Below, piece by piece: positions 1 through 7,160 of a DNA stretch of 25,315 nucleotides (its first letter is position 1; each line of letters starts with the position of its first letter). The stretch is taken from NCBI GenBank assembly GCA_002309915.1, contig DBYT01000004.1:15509-40823 (forward strand), written 5' to 3'. The stretch is from Bacteroidales bacterium UBA1179 (GTDB taxonomy: Bacteria; Bacteroidota; Bacteroidia; Bacteroidales; Bacteroidaceae). The notes beneath the pieces were generated by a model. The model saw only the letters and a program-made list of their open reading frames with translations, was not told the origin of the DNA and ran no database searches. A program made the position numbers and the translations under genes.

Positions 1-323
1 ACTACGGGATCGGCGAATGAAGCCATCAGACTCTTGTATCCCACCAGGGTGCCGAACTTGGGATCACACAGGAAACCGATACCCTTGTCGGATATGGTAA
101 GCAGTGTGAGTACTATCAGCAACAGTGATGTGGTCCAGTTGGGGATAATCTCAAACATCCACATCAGTGCGGCGAATACGAACAGTGCTATGACTCGCTG
201 CTGAACTACTGTAAGAGCTTCAATACCGTAAAAATCCACGGGTACGAGCCATAGGAAAAGGGTCACTGCCAGAACTATGGGCAGGAGGACACACATCTTT
301 ACATTGAATTTCTTGTCACTCAT
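1..323 (-). CDS. SLC13/DASS family transporter, N-terminal part (cut by window edge)
   Basis: Reading the minus strand from an ATG at 323 gives about 107 residues starting MSDKKFNVKMCVLLPIV and running off the window without a stop. The reading begins with a hydrophobic membrane segment, then GIEALTVVQQRVIALF, a second membrane segment, and FGTLVGYKSLMASFADPVV. The same landmarks occur in the same order in the complete transporter at 1494-3017, so the two are paralogues. The DASS family imports dicarboxylates or sulfate, usually with sodium, across the inner membrane; the substrate-binding motifs lie in the missing part, so no substrate can be given. The gene is divergent from the LysR regulator at 485, which makes regulation by that protein likely. 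Family call is firm by comparison with the paralogue; function is inferred. Confidence 0.85.
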   Translation of the reverse strand, partial: MSDKKFNVKMCVLLPIVLAVTLFLWLVPVDFYGIEALTVVQQRVIALFVFAALMWMFEIIPNWTTSLLLIVLTLLTISDKGIGFLCDPKFGTLVGYKSLMASFADPV

Positions 324-370
324 ATTGAGAATTAATTATTATCTGATTATTGATATTTTCAGAGAGCGTG

Positions 371-378
371 CAAAAATA
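371..378 (-). promoter_or_regulatory. Bacteroidetes -7 box for the divergent SLC13 gene
   Basis: The minus strand reads TATTTTTG here, a perfect match to the Bacteroidetes sigma-ABfr -7 consensus TAnnTTTG, 47 bases upstream of the ATG at 323. No clear TTTG -33 box is seen at the usual 19-21 base spacing, which lowers confidence. Confidence 0.5.
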
Positions 379-429
379 CTCAATACGCGTACCTTATTTT
401 ATCAGTATATGATGTTATTTTCTATATGA

Positions 430-450
430 TTATTCGTTTTTAACGATAAA
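430..450. promoter_or_regulatory. Imperfect palindrome, possible LysR operator
   Basis: The left arm TTATTCG and right arm CGATAAA form an imperfect inverted repeat around TTTTTAA, just upstream of the -7 box of the LysR gene. The right arm read on the minus strand is TTTATCG, a heptamer that also occurs twice before the SLC13 gene at 1494. LysR-type regulators typically bind imperfect dyads at their own promoters. Binding is inference. Confidence 0.35.
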
Positions 451-456
451 TAGCGA

Positions 457-464
457 TATATTTG
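457..464 (+). promoter_or_regulatory. -7 box of the LysR-type regulator gene
   Basis: TATATTTG is a perfect match to TAnnTTTG, 20 bases before the ATG at 485. It overlaps the right side of the candidate operator region, as expected for an autoregulated LysR gene. A T-rich run at 437-441 is the only candidate for a -33 element. Confidence 0.6.
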
Positions 465-484
465 CCTCAACTAAACGAACGGTT

Positions 485-1384
485 ATGGAACTCAGACAAT
501 TGCGTTATTTCGTTGAGGTGGCAAGGCTCAACAGTTATTCATTGGCATCAAAGACACTGTTCATTACCCAGAGTACCATATCGCAGCAGATACGCAAGCT
601 GGAGGAGGAACTTGGCGTGGAACTGCTTACCCGTGACACCCGTCATGTGGTGCTGAGTGATTACGGCGAGCAGTTTTATCCCTGTGCCCTGCAGGTGCTT
701 GAAGACGCCAGGGCCGGAAAGGACCGTATCCGCGATGTGGTAAACCTGAACGTGGGTACTCTCAGCGTGGGCTCCACATATGCGTTCAGCCTGCTGCTCA
801 AACAGTCTGTGCTTGATTTTTACCGCGAATATCCGCATATCAAACTCAACATAATAATCACCTCAAAGGAGGAGTTGCGCCAGAAACTTCTGGACCGTGA
901 ACTGGACCTGGCCCTTACATACAAATCTCCTTTGGGCGAGGACCGTATCGAGTCGCATCTGCTGTTCCAGAGCCGTCTCTGCCTTATCGGGCGTAAGGGA
1001 ACTCTCAAAGGGGTGGGTAATGAGGTCAGCGTACAGGATCTGGCGCGTTTCCCGCTGGCTCTGCCTTCAAAGGGACTGCAGGCCAGGGATACACTGGAGT
1101 CTATCCTTTATGCTGAGGATGTGGATCTGGATATCCGCCTGGAAATCAACAGTGTACGTTCTCTGTTGGACCTTGTCAGCAGCAGTCAGCTCATGACTAT
1201 GCTCTCCGAGGAGTCAATACATGATTTCCCGGGTCTGGAGGCAGTTCCCATAGTACATCCCGACGGAAGAATGGACGGATGCTACCATTTCCTTAAGGGA
1301 ACATACCACAAAATGTCCGCCAAAAAGTTTGTTGAGATACTGATGCAGCGCAACCTGTCCAACCGTAATCTCCGCATACTCTGA
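485..1384 (+). CDS. LysR-type transcriptional regulator
   Basis: This 299-residue protein has the normal length of a LysR-type regulator. Residues 1-60 form the winged helix-turn-helix: MELRQLRYFVEVAR, then SLASKTLFITQSTISQQIR, then KLEEELGVELLTR, all in the canonical LysR order. From about residue 90 (GTLSVGSTYAF onward) comes the periplasmic-binding-protein-like effector domain, including the typical ELDLALTYKSP stretch. The start is fixed by MELRQLRYF, the usual first residues of the family. It sits between two paralogous SLC13 transporters and is divergent from one of them, so its target is probably their expression in response to a small organic acid or oxyanion. The effector is unknown. 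A shorter open frame from 462 in another frame is not credible. Confidence 0.93.
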   Translation: MELRQLRYFVEVARLNSYSLASKTLFITQSTISQQIRKLEEELGVELLTRDTRHVVLSDYGEQFYPCALQVLEDARAGKDRIRDVVNLNVGTLSVGSTYAFSLLLKQSVLDFYREYPHIKLNIIITSKEELRQKLLDRELDLALTYKSPLGEDRIESHLLFQSRLCLIGRKGTLKGVGNEVSVQDLARFPLALPSKGLQARDTLESILYAEDVDLDIRLEINSVRSLLDLVSSSQLMTMLSEESIHDFPGLEAVPIVHPDGRMDGCYHFLKGTYHKMSAKKFVEILMQRNLSNRNLRIL

Positions 1385-1395
1385 GTTATAATTGA

Positions 1396-1455
1396 TTTAT
1401 CGTTTTTGTCAAACAATTTTATAGAAACAAACTAAATCCATCGATAAAAACGGAT
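1396..1455. promoter_or_regulatory. Inverted TTTATCG repeats before the SLC13 gene
   Basis: TTTATCGTTTTTGTC at 1396-1410 is answered by GATAAAAACGGAT at 1443-1455, giving an imperfect inverted repeat with a spacer of about 32 bases. The heptamer TTTATCG is at 1396-1402 on the plus strand and at 1442-1448 on the minus strand, and is also part of the palindrome before the LysR gene. It could be a pair of regulator sites. The best -7-like sequence for the transporter is TAACTTCG at 1468-1475, one base off consensus. Confidence 0.35.
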
Positions 1456-1493
1456 TGTCTTTCTGCGTAACTTCGCCGCGAAATCGAAAAATT

Positions 1494-3017
1494 ATGCAGA
1501 AAACATTCTTAGGTTCTGAACTTGTAAAGGAGAAAGACAAGAAGAAAGCACAGAAGAAGGCGGTAATGCCTGTATCCTTGCGTGCACTCAAGGTCCTTTT
1601 GGGAGTAATAGTCGGACTGGTGGTCTGGAATCTCCCCTCAAGCGTATTCGGTATAGAAAATCTTACGGTAATAGAGCAGCGTGTAATAGCTGTATTCTGT
1701 TTTGCCACCATTATGTGGATTACAGAGGGTATTCCGTCGTGGGCAACATCGGTTGCCATAATCGTGGTACTTCTGTTTACGGCAAGTGACAACAGCCTGA
1801 GCCTGTTCAGACTTCATGCGGCCGATGATCCCCTGTTCGGCACGCTCATGTCAAGCAAGAAGATCATGGCTTGCTTTGCCGACCCTGTCATAATGCTCTT
1901 CATCGGAGGTTTCATGCTGGCATTTGCCGCAACCAAGGCCGGATTGGATATAAAGTTGGCCAAGGCGTTGCTCAAGCCTTTCGGCACAAAATCAGAGAAC
2001 GTACTGCTGGGATTCATACTGGTAACCGGAGTGTTCTCAATGTTCCTGTCCAATACCGCTACGGCAGCCATGATGCTTACGTTCCTTACGCCTGTCATCA
2101 AATCCCTGCCGGCAAACGGCAAGGGACGTCTGGCTCTGGCCCTGGCCATTCCGGTGGGCGCCAACCTGGGTGGAATAGCCACTCCTATAGGAACTCCTCC
2201 CAACGCCATTGCCATCAAGTTCCTCAATGATCCCAACGGCATGGCCATGAACATAGGTTTCAGTGACTGGATGATGATAATGCTCCCGCTTACCATAGTG
2301 CTTCTGGTTCTGGCATGGTTTGTCATCAGGATGCTGTTCCCCTTCACTCAGAAGAAGATTGAACTTAAGATAGAGGAGAATCCCACACGTGTTCTCAAAC
2401 CGTGGCAGGAGATAACCGTATATGTTACTTTCGCTCTCACGGTTCTTCTCTGGATGAGCGATAAATGGACTCATGTCGATGCCAATGTGGTGGCCATGCT
2501 GCCGGTGGGTGTGTTCTGCGTGACACGTATCATCACCAAGTATGACCTGGCCGAGATCAACTGGTGCATCCTGTGGATGGTGGCCGGCGGTTTCGCCCTG
2601 GGACTTGCCCTGCAGGATTCAGGTCTGGCCAAGCATCTGGTTGAATCCATCCCGTTCAATGAATGGCCTCCTGTAATAATGATTGTTGGCTCCGGCCTTA
2701 TCTGCTATGCTCTGGCCAACTTCATCTCACACACGGCAACCGCCAACCTGCTCATTCCTATTCTGGCTTTGGCAGGAGCATCGGCCGCACAGAATCTGGA
2801 GCCGTTCGGCGGCGTTACCACTCTGCTGGCTGGTGTGGCACTGGGTTCATCACTCTCCATGATCCTGCCCATTTCCACTCCGCCCAATGCACTTGCGCAC
2901 TCAACCGGTTTCATTGAGCAGAAGGATATGGCCAAGGTAGGAATCATCATGGGTGTGATAGGTCTTGTGCTCGGCTATACAGTGCTCGTATTTGTGGGCA
3001 AATGGGGATTGTTGTGA
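1494..3017 (+). CDS. SLC13/DASS family sodium:anion symporter
   Basis: Predicted inner-membrane importer of dicarboxylates or sulfate, 507 residues from the ATG at 1494. An in-frame TTG at 1455 would add 13 residues, but it lies inside the probable regulatory repeat, so the ATG is preferred. After a lysine-rich cytoplasmic N-terminus the protein alternates hydrophobic segments typical of DASS transporters. The family's two substrate and sodium clamshell motifs are visible: SNTATAAMM (about 186-194) with GTPPNA (about 233), and SHTATANLL (about 412-420) with STPPNA (about 461). The second motif has SHT rather than SNT. Substrate identity cannot be read from this. It lies 109 bases after the LysR gene and only 29 bases before the M49-type lipoprotein gene, so the two are probably co-transcribed. 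Confidence 0.9.
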   Translation: MQKTFLGSELVKEKDKKKAQKKAVMPVSLRALKVLLGVIVGLVVWNLPSSVFGIENLTVIEQRVIAVFCFATIMWITEGIPSWATSVAIIVVLLFTASDNSLSLFRLHAADDPLFGTLMSSKKIMACFADPVIMLFIGGFMLAFAATKAGLDIKLAKALLKPFGTKSENVLLGFILVTGVFSMFLSNTATAAMMLTFLTPVIKSLPANGKGRLALALAIPVGANLGGIATPIGTPPNAIAIKFLNDPNGMAMNIGFSDWMMIMLPLTIVLLVLAWFVIRMLFPFTQKKIELKIEENPTRVLKPWQEITVYVTFALTVLLWMSDKWTHVDANVVAMLPVGVFCVTRIITKYDLAEINWCILWMVAGGFALGLALQDSGLAKHLVESIPFNEWPPVIMIVGSGLICYALANFISHTATANLLIPILALAGASAAQNLEPFGGVTTLLAGVALGSSLSMILPISTPPNALAHSTGFIEQKDMAKVGIIMGVIGLVLGYTVLVFVGKWGLL

Positions 3018-3046
3018 TTATAAAAAGGTTATAAAATACATAGGAA

Positions 3047-4642
3047 ATGAAAAGATATCTGATCCTGTCACTGATTGCACTTACCGTGTTGGTATCCTGC
3101 AATAAAACGTCTAAGTCGCCGTATGTACGCAAGGTGGCTGATTATGCTCTGGTAACTCTTGAGACTCCTGATCTGAGCGGTATAACCGACAACGGCAAGG
3201 AGGTGCTCAACCTCTACCGTTTCATCGCCGATGAGGTGGATGCCATATACTGGGAACAGTATTACGGTGGTAAGGACTCACTGCTTAACGGCATTACTGA
3301 TCCGTATCAGAAAACTTACGCCGAGATAAACTACGGCCCGTGGGACCGCTTTACCGGAAAATCATTCGTGGAAGGTTACAATGACTGTCTCCCCGGTGCC
3401 GGATTCTATCCCGCAGATATGACCCTGAGCGAATTCGGACAGTGGGACAATCCCGACAAGAACAGTCCGTATACGCTGATTCGCCGCAATGCCGACGGTT
3501 CACTCAAGACCGTATGGTATCATGATGAGTATAAGGAGCATATCGATAAGATAGTAAACTATCTCAAGGCTGCCGCCGATATAACCATCAAGCCCAGCGT
3601 AAAGGAGTATCTGCTCAAGAAGGCCCAGGCACTTGAGACTGATAATTATTATGAGAGCGCACTGGCATGGCTTGATATGGATGACAGCAAGATGGATCTG
3701 GTAATAGGTCCCAATGAGGCTGCCGATGACCAGCTGCTGGGTTTAAAGCGCTCATACGAGGCTTTCGTTCTGCTCAAGAACCAGGCCCGTACCGATGAAC
3801 TGATGAAGTATGTTTCACGTATCAGCGAATTCCAGCATGAACTGCCGGGTGATCCACAGTACAAGACTTTCCAGCCCGGTGCAGGCTCAAACATATTCTC
3901 ATGCAACGCTCTCTATTATGCCGGCAAGGCCAATGCGGGTGTCAAGGTGATTGCCCTGAACCTGCCGTTTGACGCCGATGTCCAGCGTGACCGCGGTACC
4001 CGTACCATTCTGCTTGAGAACATTATCAAGGCCAAGTACAATTACATAGTCAATCCCACCGGCAAGGTCCTGCTTGACGGTGATGCCGTAGAGCATCTTT
4101 CGTCCGATGCGTTCTTCTGGAACATCGTGTTCCGCGAAGTGGCTCACGGACTGGGCGTAAAGGAGACGGTTAACGGAAAGGGCAGTGTGGAGAACGCACT
4201 TGGCAGTGCCGCCCTTACTTTTGAGGAGATAAAGGCCAATGCCGCCGGAGTGCTTCTGGTATGCAATCTCCAGAACCATTACGATATCCGTCATATCTTC
4301 ACCAAGGAGGATGCCCTGATCACATTCTTTGCATCGCTGATGCGCTCCGAGCGTTTCGGCGAGGGCTCTGCACTGGGACGTTCCAGCATCATCATTTACA
4401 ACTATCTGTATGAGGCCGGTGCAATTCAGCGCAAGGCATCGGGCAAGTACACTGTCGATACGGCAAAGATGGAACAGGCTCTGTCAGACCTCACCGCACT
4501 GGTACTCAAGACTCAGGCTACAGGCGATATCGCATTTGCCACCGGCTTTGAGAAACGTTACTCAAAGCGTAGCGACAGTTACAACGAGGATCTGATGTAT
4601 CTGGGATTGGAGAAGATTCCTGCCGATATCCGATTCAAGTGA
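3047..4642 (+). CDS. M49 (dipeptidyl peptidase III)-like lipoprotein with altered zinc motif
   Basis: This 531-residue protein starts with a lipoprotein signal (MKRYLILSLIALTVLVSC, acylated Cys18), so it is probably anchored in a membrane facing the periplasm or outside. The body resembles the M49 group: a conserved stretch MDLVIGPNEAADDQLLGLKR (about 216-235), then FREVAHGLG (362-370), then FEEIKANAAG (392-401). In active M49 enzymes these last two hold the zinc ligands, as HEXXH or HEXXXH followed by EExKAD or EECRAE. Here the first His is Arg363 (codon CGC at 4133-4135) and the final acidic residue of the second motif is Asn398. Glu364, His367 and Glu393-Glu394 remain. I infer weak or no peptidase activity, though it may be a conserved variant. 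It follows the transporter by 29 bases. Confidence 0.78.
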   Translation: MKRYLILSLIALTVLVSCNKTSKSPYVRKVADYALVTLETPDLSGITDNGKEVLNLYRFIADEVDAIYWEQYYGGKDSLLNGITDPYQKTYAEINYGPWDRFTGKSFVEGYNDCLPGAGFYPADMTLSEFGQWDNPDKNSPYTLIRRNADGSLKTVWYHDEYKEHIDKIVNYLKAAADITIKPSVKEYLLKKAQALETDNYYESALAWLDMDDSKMDLVIGPNEAADDQLLGLKRSYEAFVLLKNQARTDELMKYVSRISEFQHELPGDPQYKTFQPGAGSNIFSCNALYYAGKANAGVKVIALNLPFDADVQRDRGTRTILLENIIKAKYNYIVNPTGKVLLDGDAVEHLSSDAFFWNIVFREVAHGLGVKETVNGKGSVENALGSAALTFEEIKANAAGVLLVCNLQNHYDIRHIFTKEDALITFFASLMRSERFGEGSALGRSSIIIYNYLYEAGAIQRKASGKYTVDTAKMEQALSDLTALVLKTQATGDIAFATGFEKRYSKRSDSYNEDLMYLGLEKIPADIRFK

Positions 4643-4655
4643 TTTTTGGCACCGC

Positions 4656-4892
4656 TTACTGTGCCAGCCAGTAACTGTGATCGGCGTATTTGGCTGTCTG
4701 AGCCACTCCGTCCTTGAACAGTATTATTACCGGCATACCGGTCTCCATCGGAATTTCGGTTCCGTTATGACGTACGTTTGACTGCTTGAAAGAGAGTCTG
4801 AAAACGTCATATCCGTCCTTTTGCTGGATGAATGTGACATTCTCGGCATTGAGTTTTTCGGCTTTTTCCAATACTTGTCCCGGTATGATCAT
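4656..4892 (-). CDS. Small hypothetical protein
   Basis: A 78-residue frame with the ATG at 4892. I do not recognise a family. The composition looks like a folded cytoplasmic protein: MIIPGQVLEKAEKLNAENV, an alternating hydrophobic pattern (VTFIQQKDGYDVFRLSF), then GMPVIILFKDGVAQTAKYADHSYWLAQ. There is no signal peptide and no membrane segment. It occupies most of the 338-base gap between the M49-like gene and the kinase gene and is oriented against both. A -7-like TATCTTTA (one base off consensus) lies on the minus strand at 4945-4952. It could still be a chance frame, but it explains space that would otherwise be empty and is not a shadow of another gene. Confidence 0.6.
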   Translation of the reverse strand: MIIPGQVLEKAEKLNAENVTFIQQKDGYDVFRLSFKQSNVRHNGTEIPMETGMPVIILFKDGVAQTAKYADHSYWLAQ

Positions 4893-4964
4893 GACAACTG
4901 TAATTTCAGGTTAGTCTTGTTGTGTTAATTTTGTTTGACGGGTGTAAAGATAGGAAAAAACAAG

Positions 4965-4972
4965 TAACTTTG
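4965..4972 (+). promoter_or_regulatory. -7 box just before the sugar kinase-RapZ gene
   Basis: TAACTTTG matches TAnnTTTG perfectly and ends only 8 bases before the ATG at 4981. Transcription would start very near the start codon, giving a leaderless or nearly leaderless mRNA. A TTTG at 4934-4937 is 27 bases upstream, too far for the usual 19-21 base spacing. Confidence 0.45.
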
Positions 4973-4980
4973 GTCTCATT

Positions 4981-6420
4981 ATGAATGAGAGACTTAAGGA
5001 GTTGCTTTTAGGATATGCCCATTGTGAGCCTGAGGCGGTCACAAGACTGACTGCCGCAGGCTCTAACCGTGTATATTACCGATTCGCTTTGGCCGATGGA
5101 CGCACGGTGGTGGGAGTAGAGGGGACCAATCCCGATGAGAACCGCGCGTTCCTGACTATAGGACGTCATCTGCGTAAGGCGGGATTGCCGGTTCCTCAGA
5201 TACTGGCGGTATCAGACTGCGGTATGTACTACCTGCTCCAGGACCTGGGCGATGAGTCTCTTTTCGGCCTCATGGAGAGTGCCCGTGAGGGCGGACAGTA
5301 CAGCCCGGAACAGACGGCCCTTCTGGAAAAGGTGATGCGTCTGTTGCCCGATATCCAGTTCCGCGGAGGAAAGGGCATGGACTACAGCGTCTGCTTCCCG
5401 TGCCAGTCGTTTGACCGCCGCAGCATATTCTGGGACCTCAACTATTTCAAATACTCATTCCTCAAGGCAACCGGACTGGAGTTCCACGAGGCCCGTCTGG
5501 AGGATGACTTTGAGCGTCTGGCCTCTGTTCTGCTGGCCGATGCACCTTACGATACATTCATGTACCGTGATTTTCAGGCCCGTAACGTAATGGTAAAGGA
5601 CAGCGAGCCCTGGTTCATAGATTTTCAGGGGGGACGCCGCGGACCGGTGGAGTATGATGTGGCATCGTTCCTGTGGCAGGCCCGTGCGGCTTATCCGTCC
5701 GCTTTGCGTAATCACCTTATTGATGTATATGTCGAGTCTCTTGGCCGATACCGTAAGGTTGACGCCGCTGCGTTCCGTAAGGGACTTATGCATTTTGTGC
5801 TGTTCCGTACCCTGCAGGTGCTGGGCGCATACGGGTTCCGCGGATATTTTGAGCGCAAGCAGCACTTTATTGAGAGCATACCGGCGGCTATCGGCAACCT
5901 CAGGGATCTGCTTGATGCAGGAGTGGGCTCTACGGAGTATCCATATCTTATTGAGGTGTTGCGTGGGCTTGTGGAATTGCCACAGTTCGCACCCGTAAAG
6001 GCGGCCGATAAACTGACAGTACGTGTAATGAGTTTCAGTTACCGCAAGGGAGGCATCCCGGAGGATCCGAGCGGCAACGGAGGCGGATTCGTGTTTGACT
6101 GCCGCGCCATGCATAATCCCGGCAAGTATGACCAGTACAAGAAGATAACCGGGGCCGATGCGCCCGTGATTGAGTTCCTGGAGTCCCAGGGTGAGGTCCA
6201 GCAGTATCTTGATCACGTATACGGGCTGGTAGATCCCGCCGTAGGTAAATATCTGGAGCGCGGATTCAGCAATCTGATGGTGGCATTCGGCTGCACCGGC
6301 GGACAGCACCGCTCTCTCTATTGCGCCAACCATCTGGCTGCACATCTAAAGGATAAGTTCGGTGACAGGATACGTATAGTCCTGGAGCACCGCGAACAGA
6401 AAAAACGCACTGAGTTATGA
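4981..6420 (+). CDS. AmgK-like sugar kinase fused to RapZ C-terminal domain
   Basis: A 479-residue two-domain protein. Residues about 1-310 are an aminoglycoside/choline-kinase-type phosphotransferase: AAGSNRVYYRF as the ATP loop, catalytic loop YRDFQARN (195-202, with Tyr where many relatives have His), and metal motif IDFQGGRRGPVEYDVASFL (213-231). The DFQ...GP.xYD pattern is typical of AmgK, which phosphorylates N-acetylmuramate and N-acetylglucosamine at C1. Residues about 345-475 match the RapZ C-terminal domain: LTVRVMSFSYRKGGIP, FVFDCRAMHNP and GCTGGQHRS (437-445). In E. coli this RapZ domain senses glucosamine-6-phosphate and presents GlmZ RNA to RNase E. The N-terminal P-loop domain of RapZ is absent and replaced by the kinase. 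The stop overlaps the start of the next gene (ATGA), so the kinase and the MurU-like enzyme are translationally coupled. Kinase substrate is inferred from motif and neighbour. Confidence 0.85.
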   Translation: MNERLKELLLGYAHCEPEAVTRLTAAGSNRVYYRFALADGRTVVGVEGTNPDENRAFLTIGRHLRKAGLPVPQILAVSDCGMYYLLQDLGDESLFGLMESAREGGQYSPEQTALLEKVMRLLPDIQFRGGKGMDYSVCFPCQSFDRRSIFWDLNYFKYSFLKATGLEFHEARLEDDFERLASVLLADAPYDTFMYRDFQARNVMVKDSEPWFIDFQGGRRGPVEYDVASFLWQARAAYPSALRNHLIDVYVESLGRYRKVDAAAFRKGLMHFVLFRTLQVLGAYGFRGYFERKQHFIESIPAAIGNLRDLLDAGVGSTEYPYLIEVLRGLVELPQFAPVKAADKLTVRVMSFSYRKGGIPEDPSGNGGGFVFDCRAMHNPGKYDQYKKITGADAPVIEFLESQGEVQQYLDHVYGLVDPAVGKYLERGFSNLMVAFGCTGGQHRSLYCANHLAAHLKDKFGDRIRIVLEHREQKKRTEL

Positions 6421-7160
6421 ATGCGCTGATACTAGCGGCAGGATTGGGTACCCGTCTGGGTGACTTGACATCGGACCGCCCCAAGGCACTCGTAGAGGTG
6501 GCCGGGCGTACTATGCTGGAGCATCAGTTGCAGCATCTTTCTGCTGCCGGATTTGACAGTTTCGTAATCAACATACACCACTTTGCACCTAAGGTCAAGG
6601 CTTTCCTTGAGGAGCATGATAACTTCGGGCTTGATATCCGTCTGTCCGATGAGTCAGACCTGCTGCTGGATACCGGCGGCGGAATCCGCAAGGCAATGCG
6701 ACTTTTTGACAATGAACAACCGGTATTGGTGCACAACGTGGACATCTTCTCCAGTGTTGATCTTAAGGCTCTGTACTCAGGTCACATTGAGAGTGGGGCG
6801 GACTCAACTCTGCTTGTGGCTCAGCGTTCCACATCACGTTACCTCTATTTTGATACTGACGGTATGCTGCGCGGCTGGAGTAATGAGAAGACCGGCCAGG
6901 TGCGTTCCCCGTATCCGGACTTTGACAAATCGCAGTTTACCCCTTGTGCATTCCAGGGCATTCATGTGTTGTCGCATACGTTGCTGCCTTTGCTGGATGC
7001 CATACCGGAGCCAAGGTTTTCAATAACGGATTTTTATGTGGATAATGCAGCACGTCTCAGGCTTAGATCGGTCTTATCGGACCCGGACAATTGGGTCGAT
7101 GCGGGTAAGCCGGAGACTCTGGAGCGTGCATCACAGATAATCAGGGCATATTATGAATAA
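6417..7160 (+). CDS. murU: MurU-like sugar-1-phosphate nucleotidyltransferase
   Basis: A 247-residue GT-A-fold nucleotidyltransferase. The nucleotide-binding signature LILAAGLGTRL is at 4-14 with RPKAL at 21-25. LLDTGGGI (83-90) is the sugar-binding loop shared with MurU and related uridylyltransferases, and the metal-binding aspartate is in HNVDIF (Asp109). In Pseudomonas and, as I recall, in Tannerella, MurU turns MurNAc-1-phosphate into UDP-MurNAc directly after AmgK, bypassing part of de novo peptidoglycan precursor synthesis. Its 4-base overlap with an AmgK-like kinase gene supports this role. Without that partner it could be read as a mannose- or glucose-1-phosphate nucleotidyltransferase, so the symbol is tentative. 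Length and start fit the family. Confidence 0.8.
   Translation: MNALILAAGLGTRLGDLTSDRPKALVEVAGRTMLEHQLQHLSAAGFDSFVINIHHFAPKVKAFLEEHDNFGLDIRLSDESDLLLDTGGGIRKAMRLFDNEQPVLVHNVDIFSSVDLKALYSGHIESGADSTLLVAQRSTSRYLYFDTDGMLRGWSNEKTGQVRSPYPDFDKSQFTPCAFQGIHVLSHTLLPLLDAIPEPRFSITDFYVDNAARLRLRSVLSDPDNWVDAGKPETLERASQIIRAYYE

Noticed and set aside
1455..1493. Earlier TTG start for the SLC13 transporter
   Set aside because: It would add 13 residues unlike family N-termini and begin within the inverted repeat and the likely promoter; the ATG at 1494 fits better.
4647..4666. Inverted repeat TGGCAC/GTGCCA after the M49-like gene as a terminator
   Set aside because: The stem is only 6 bp, no T-run follows it in either direction, and it overlaps the end of the small minus-strand gene.
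5455..6345. A 296-codon open frame on the minus strand opposite the kinase-RapZ gene
   Set aside because: It lies wholly opposite a clear two-domain coding region; its composition is rich in His, Cys and Arg without any recognisable motif, as is usual for antisense shadows.
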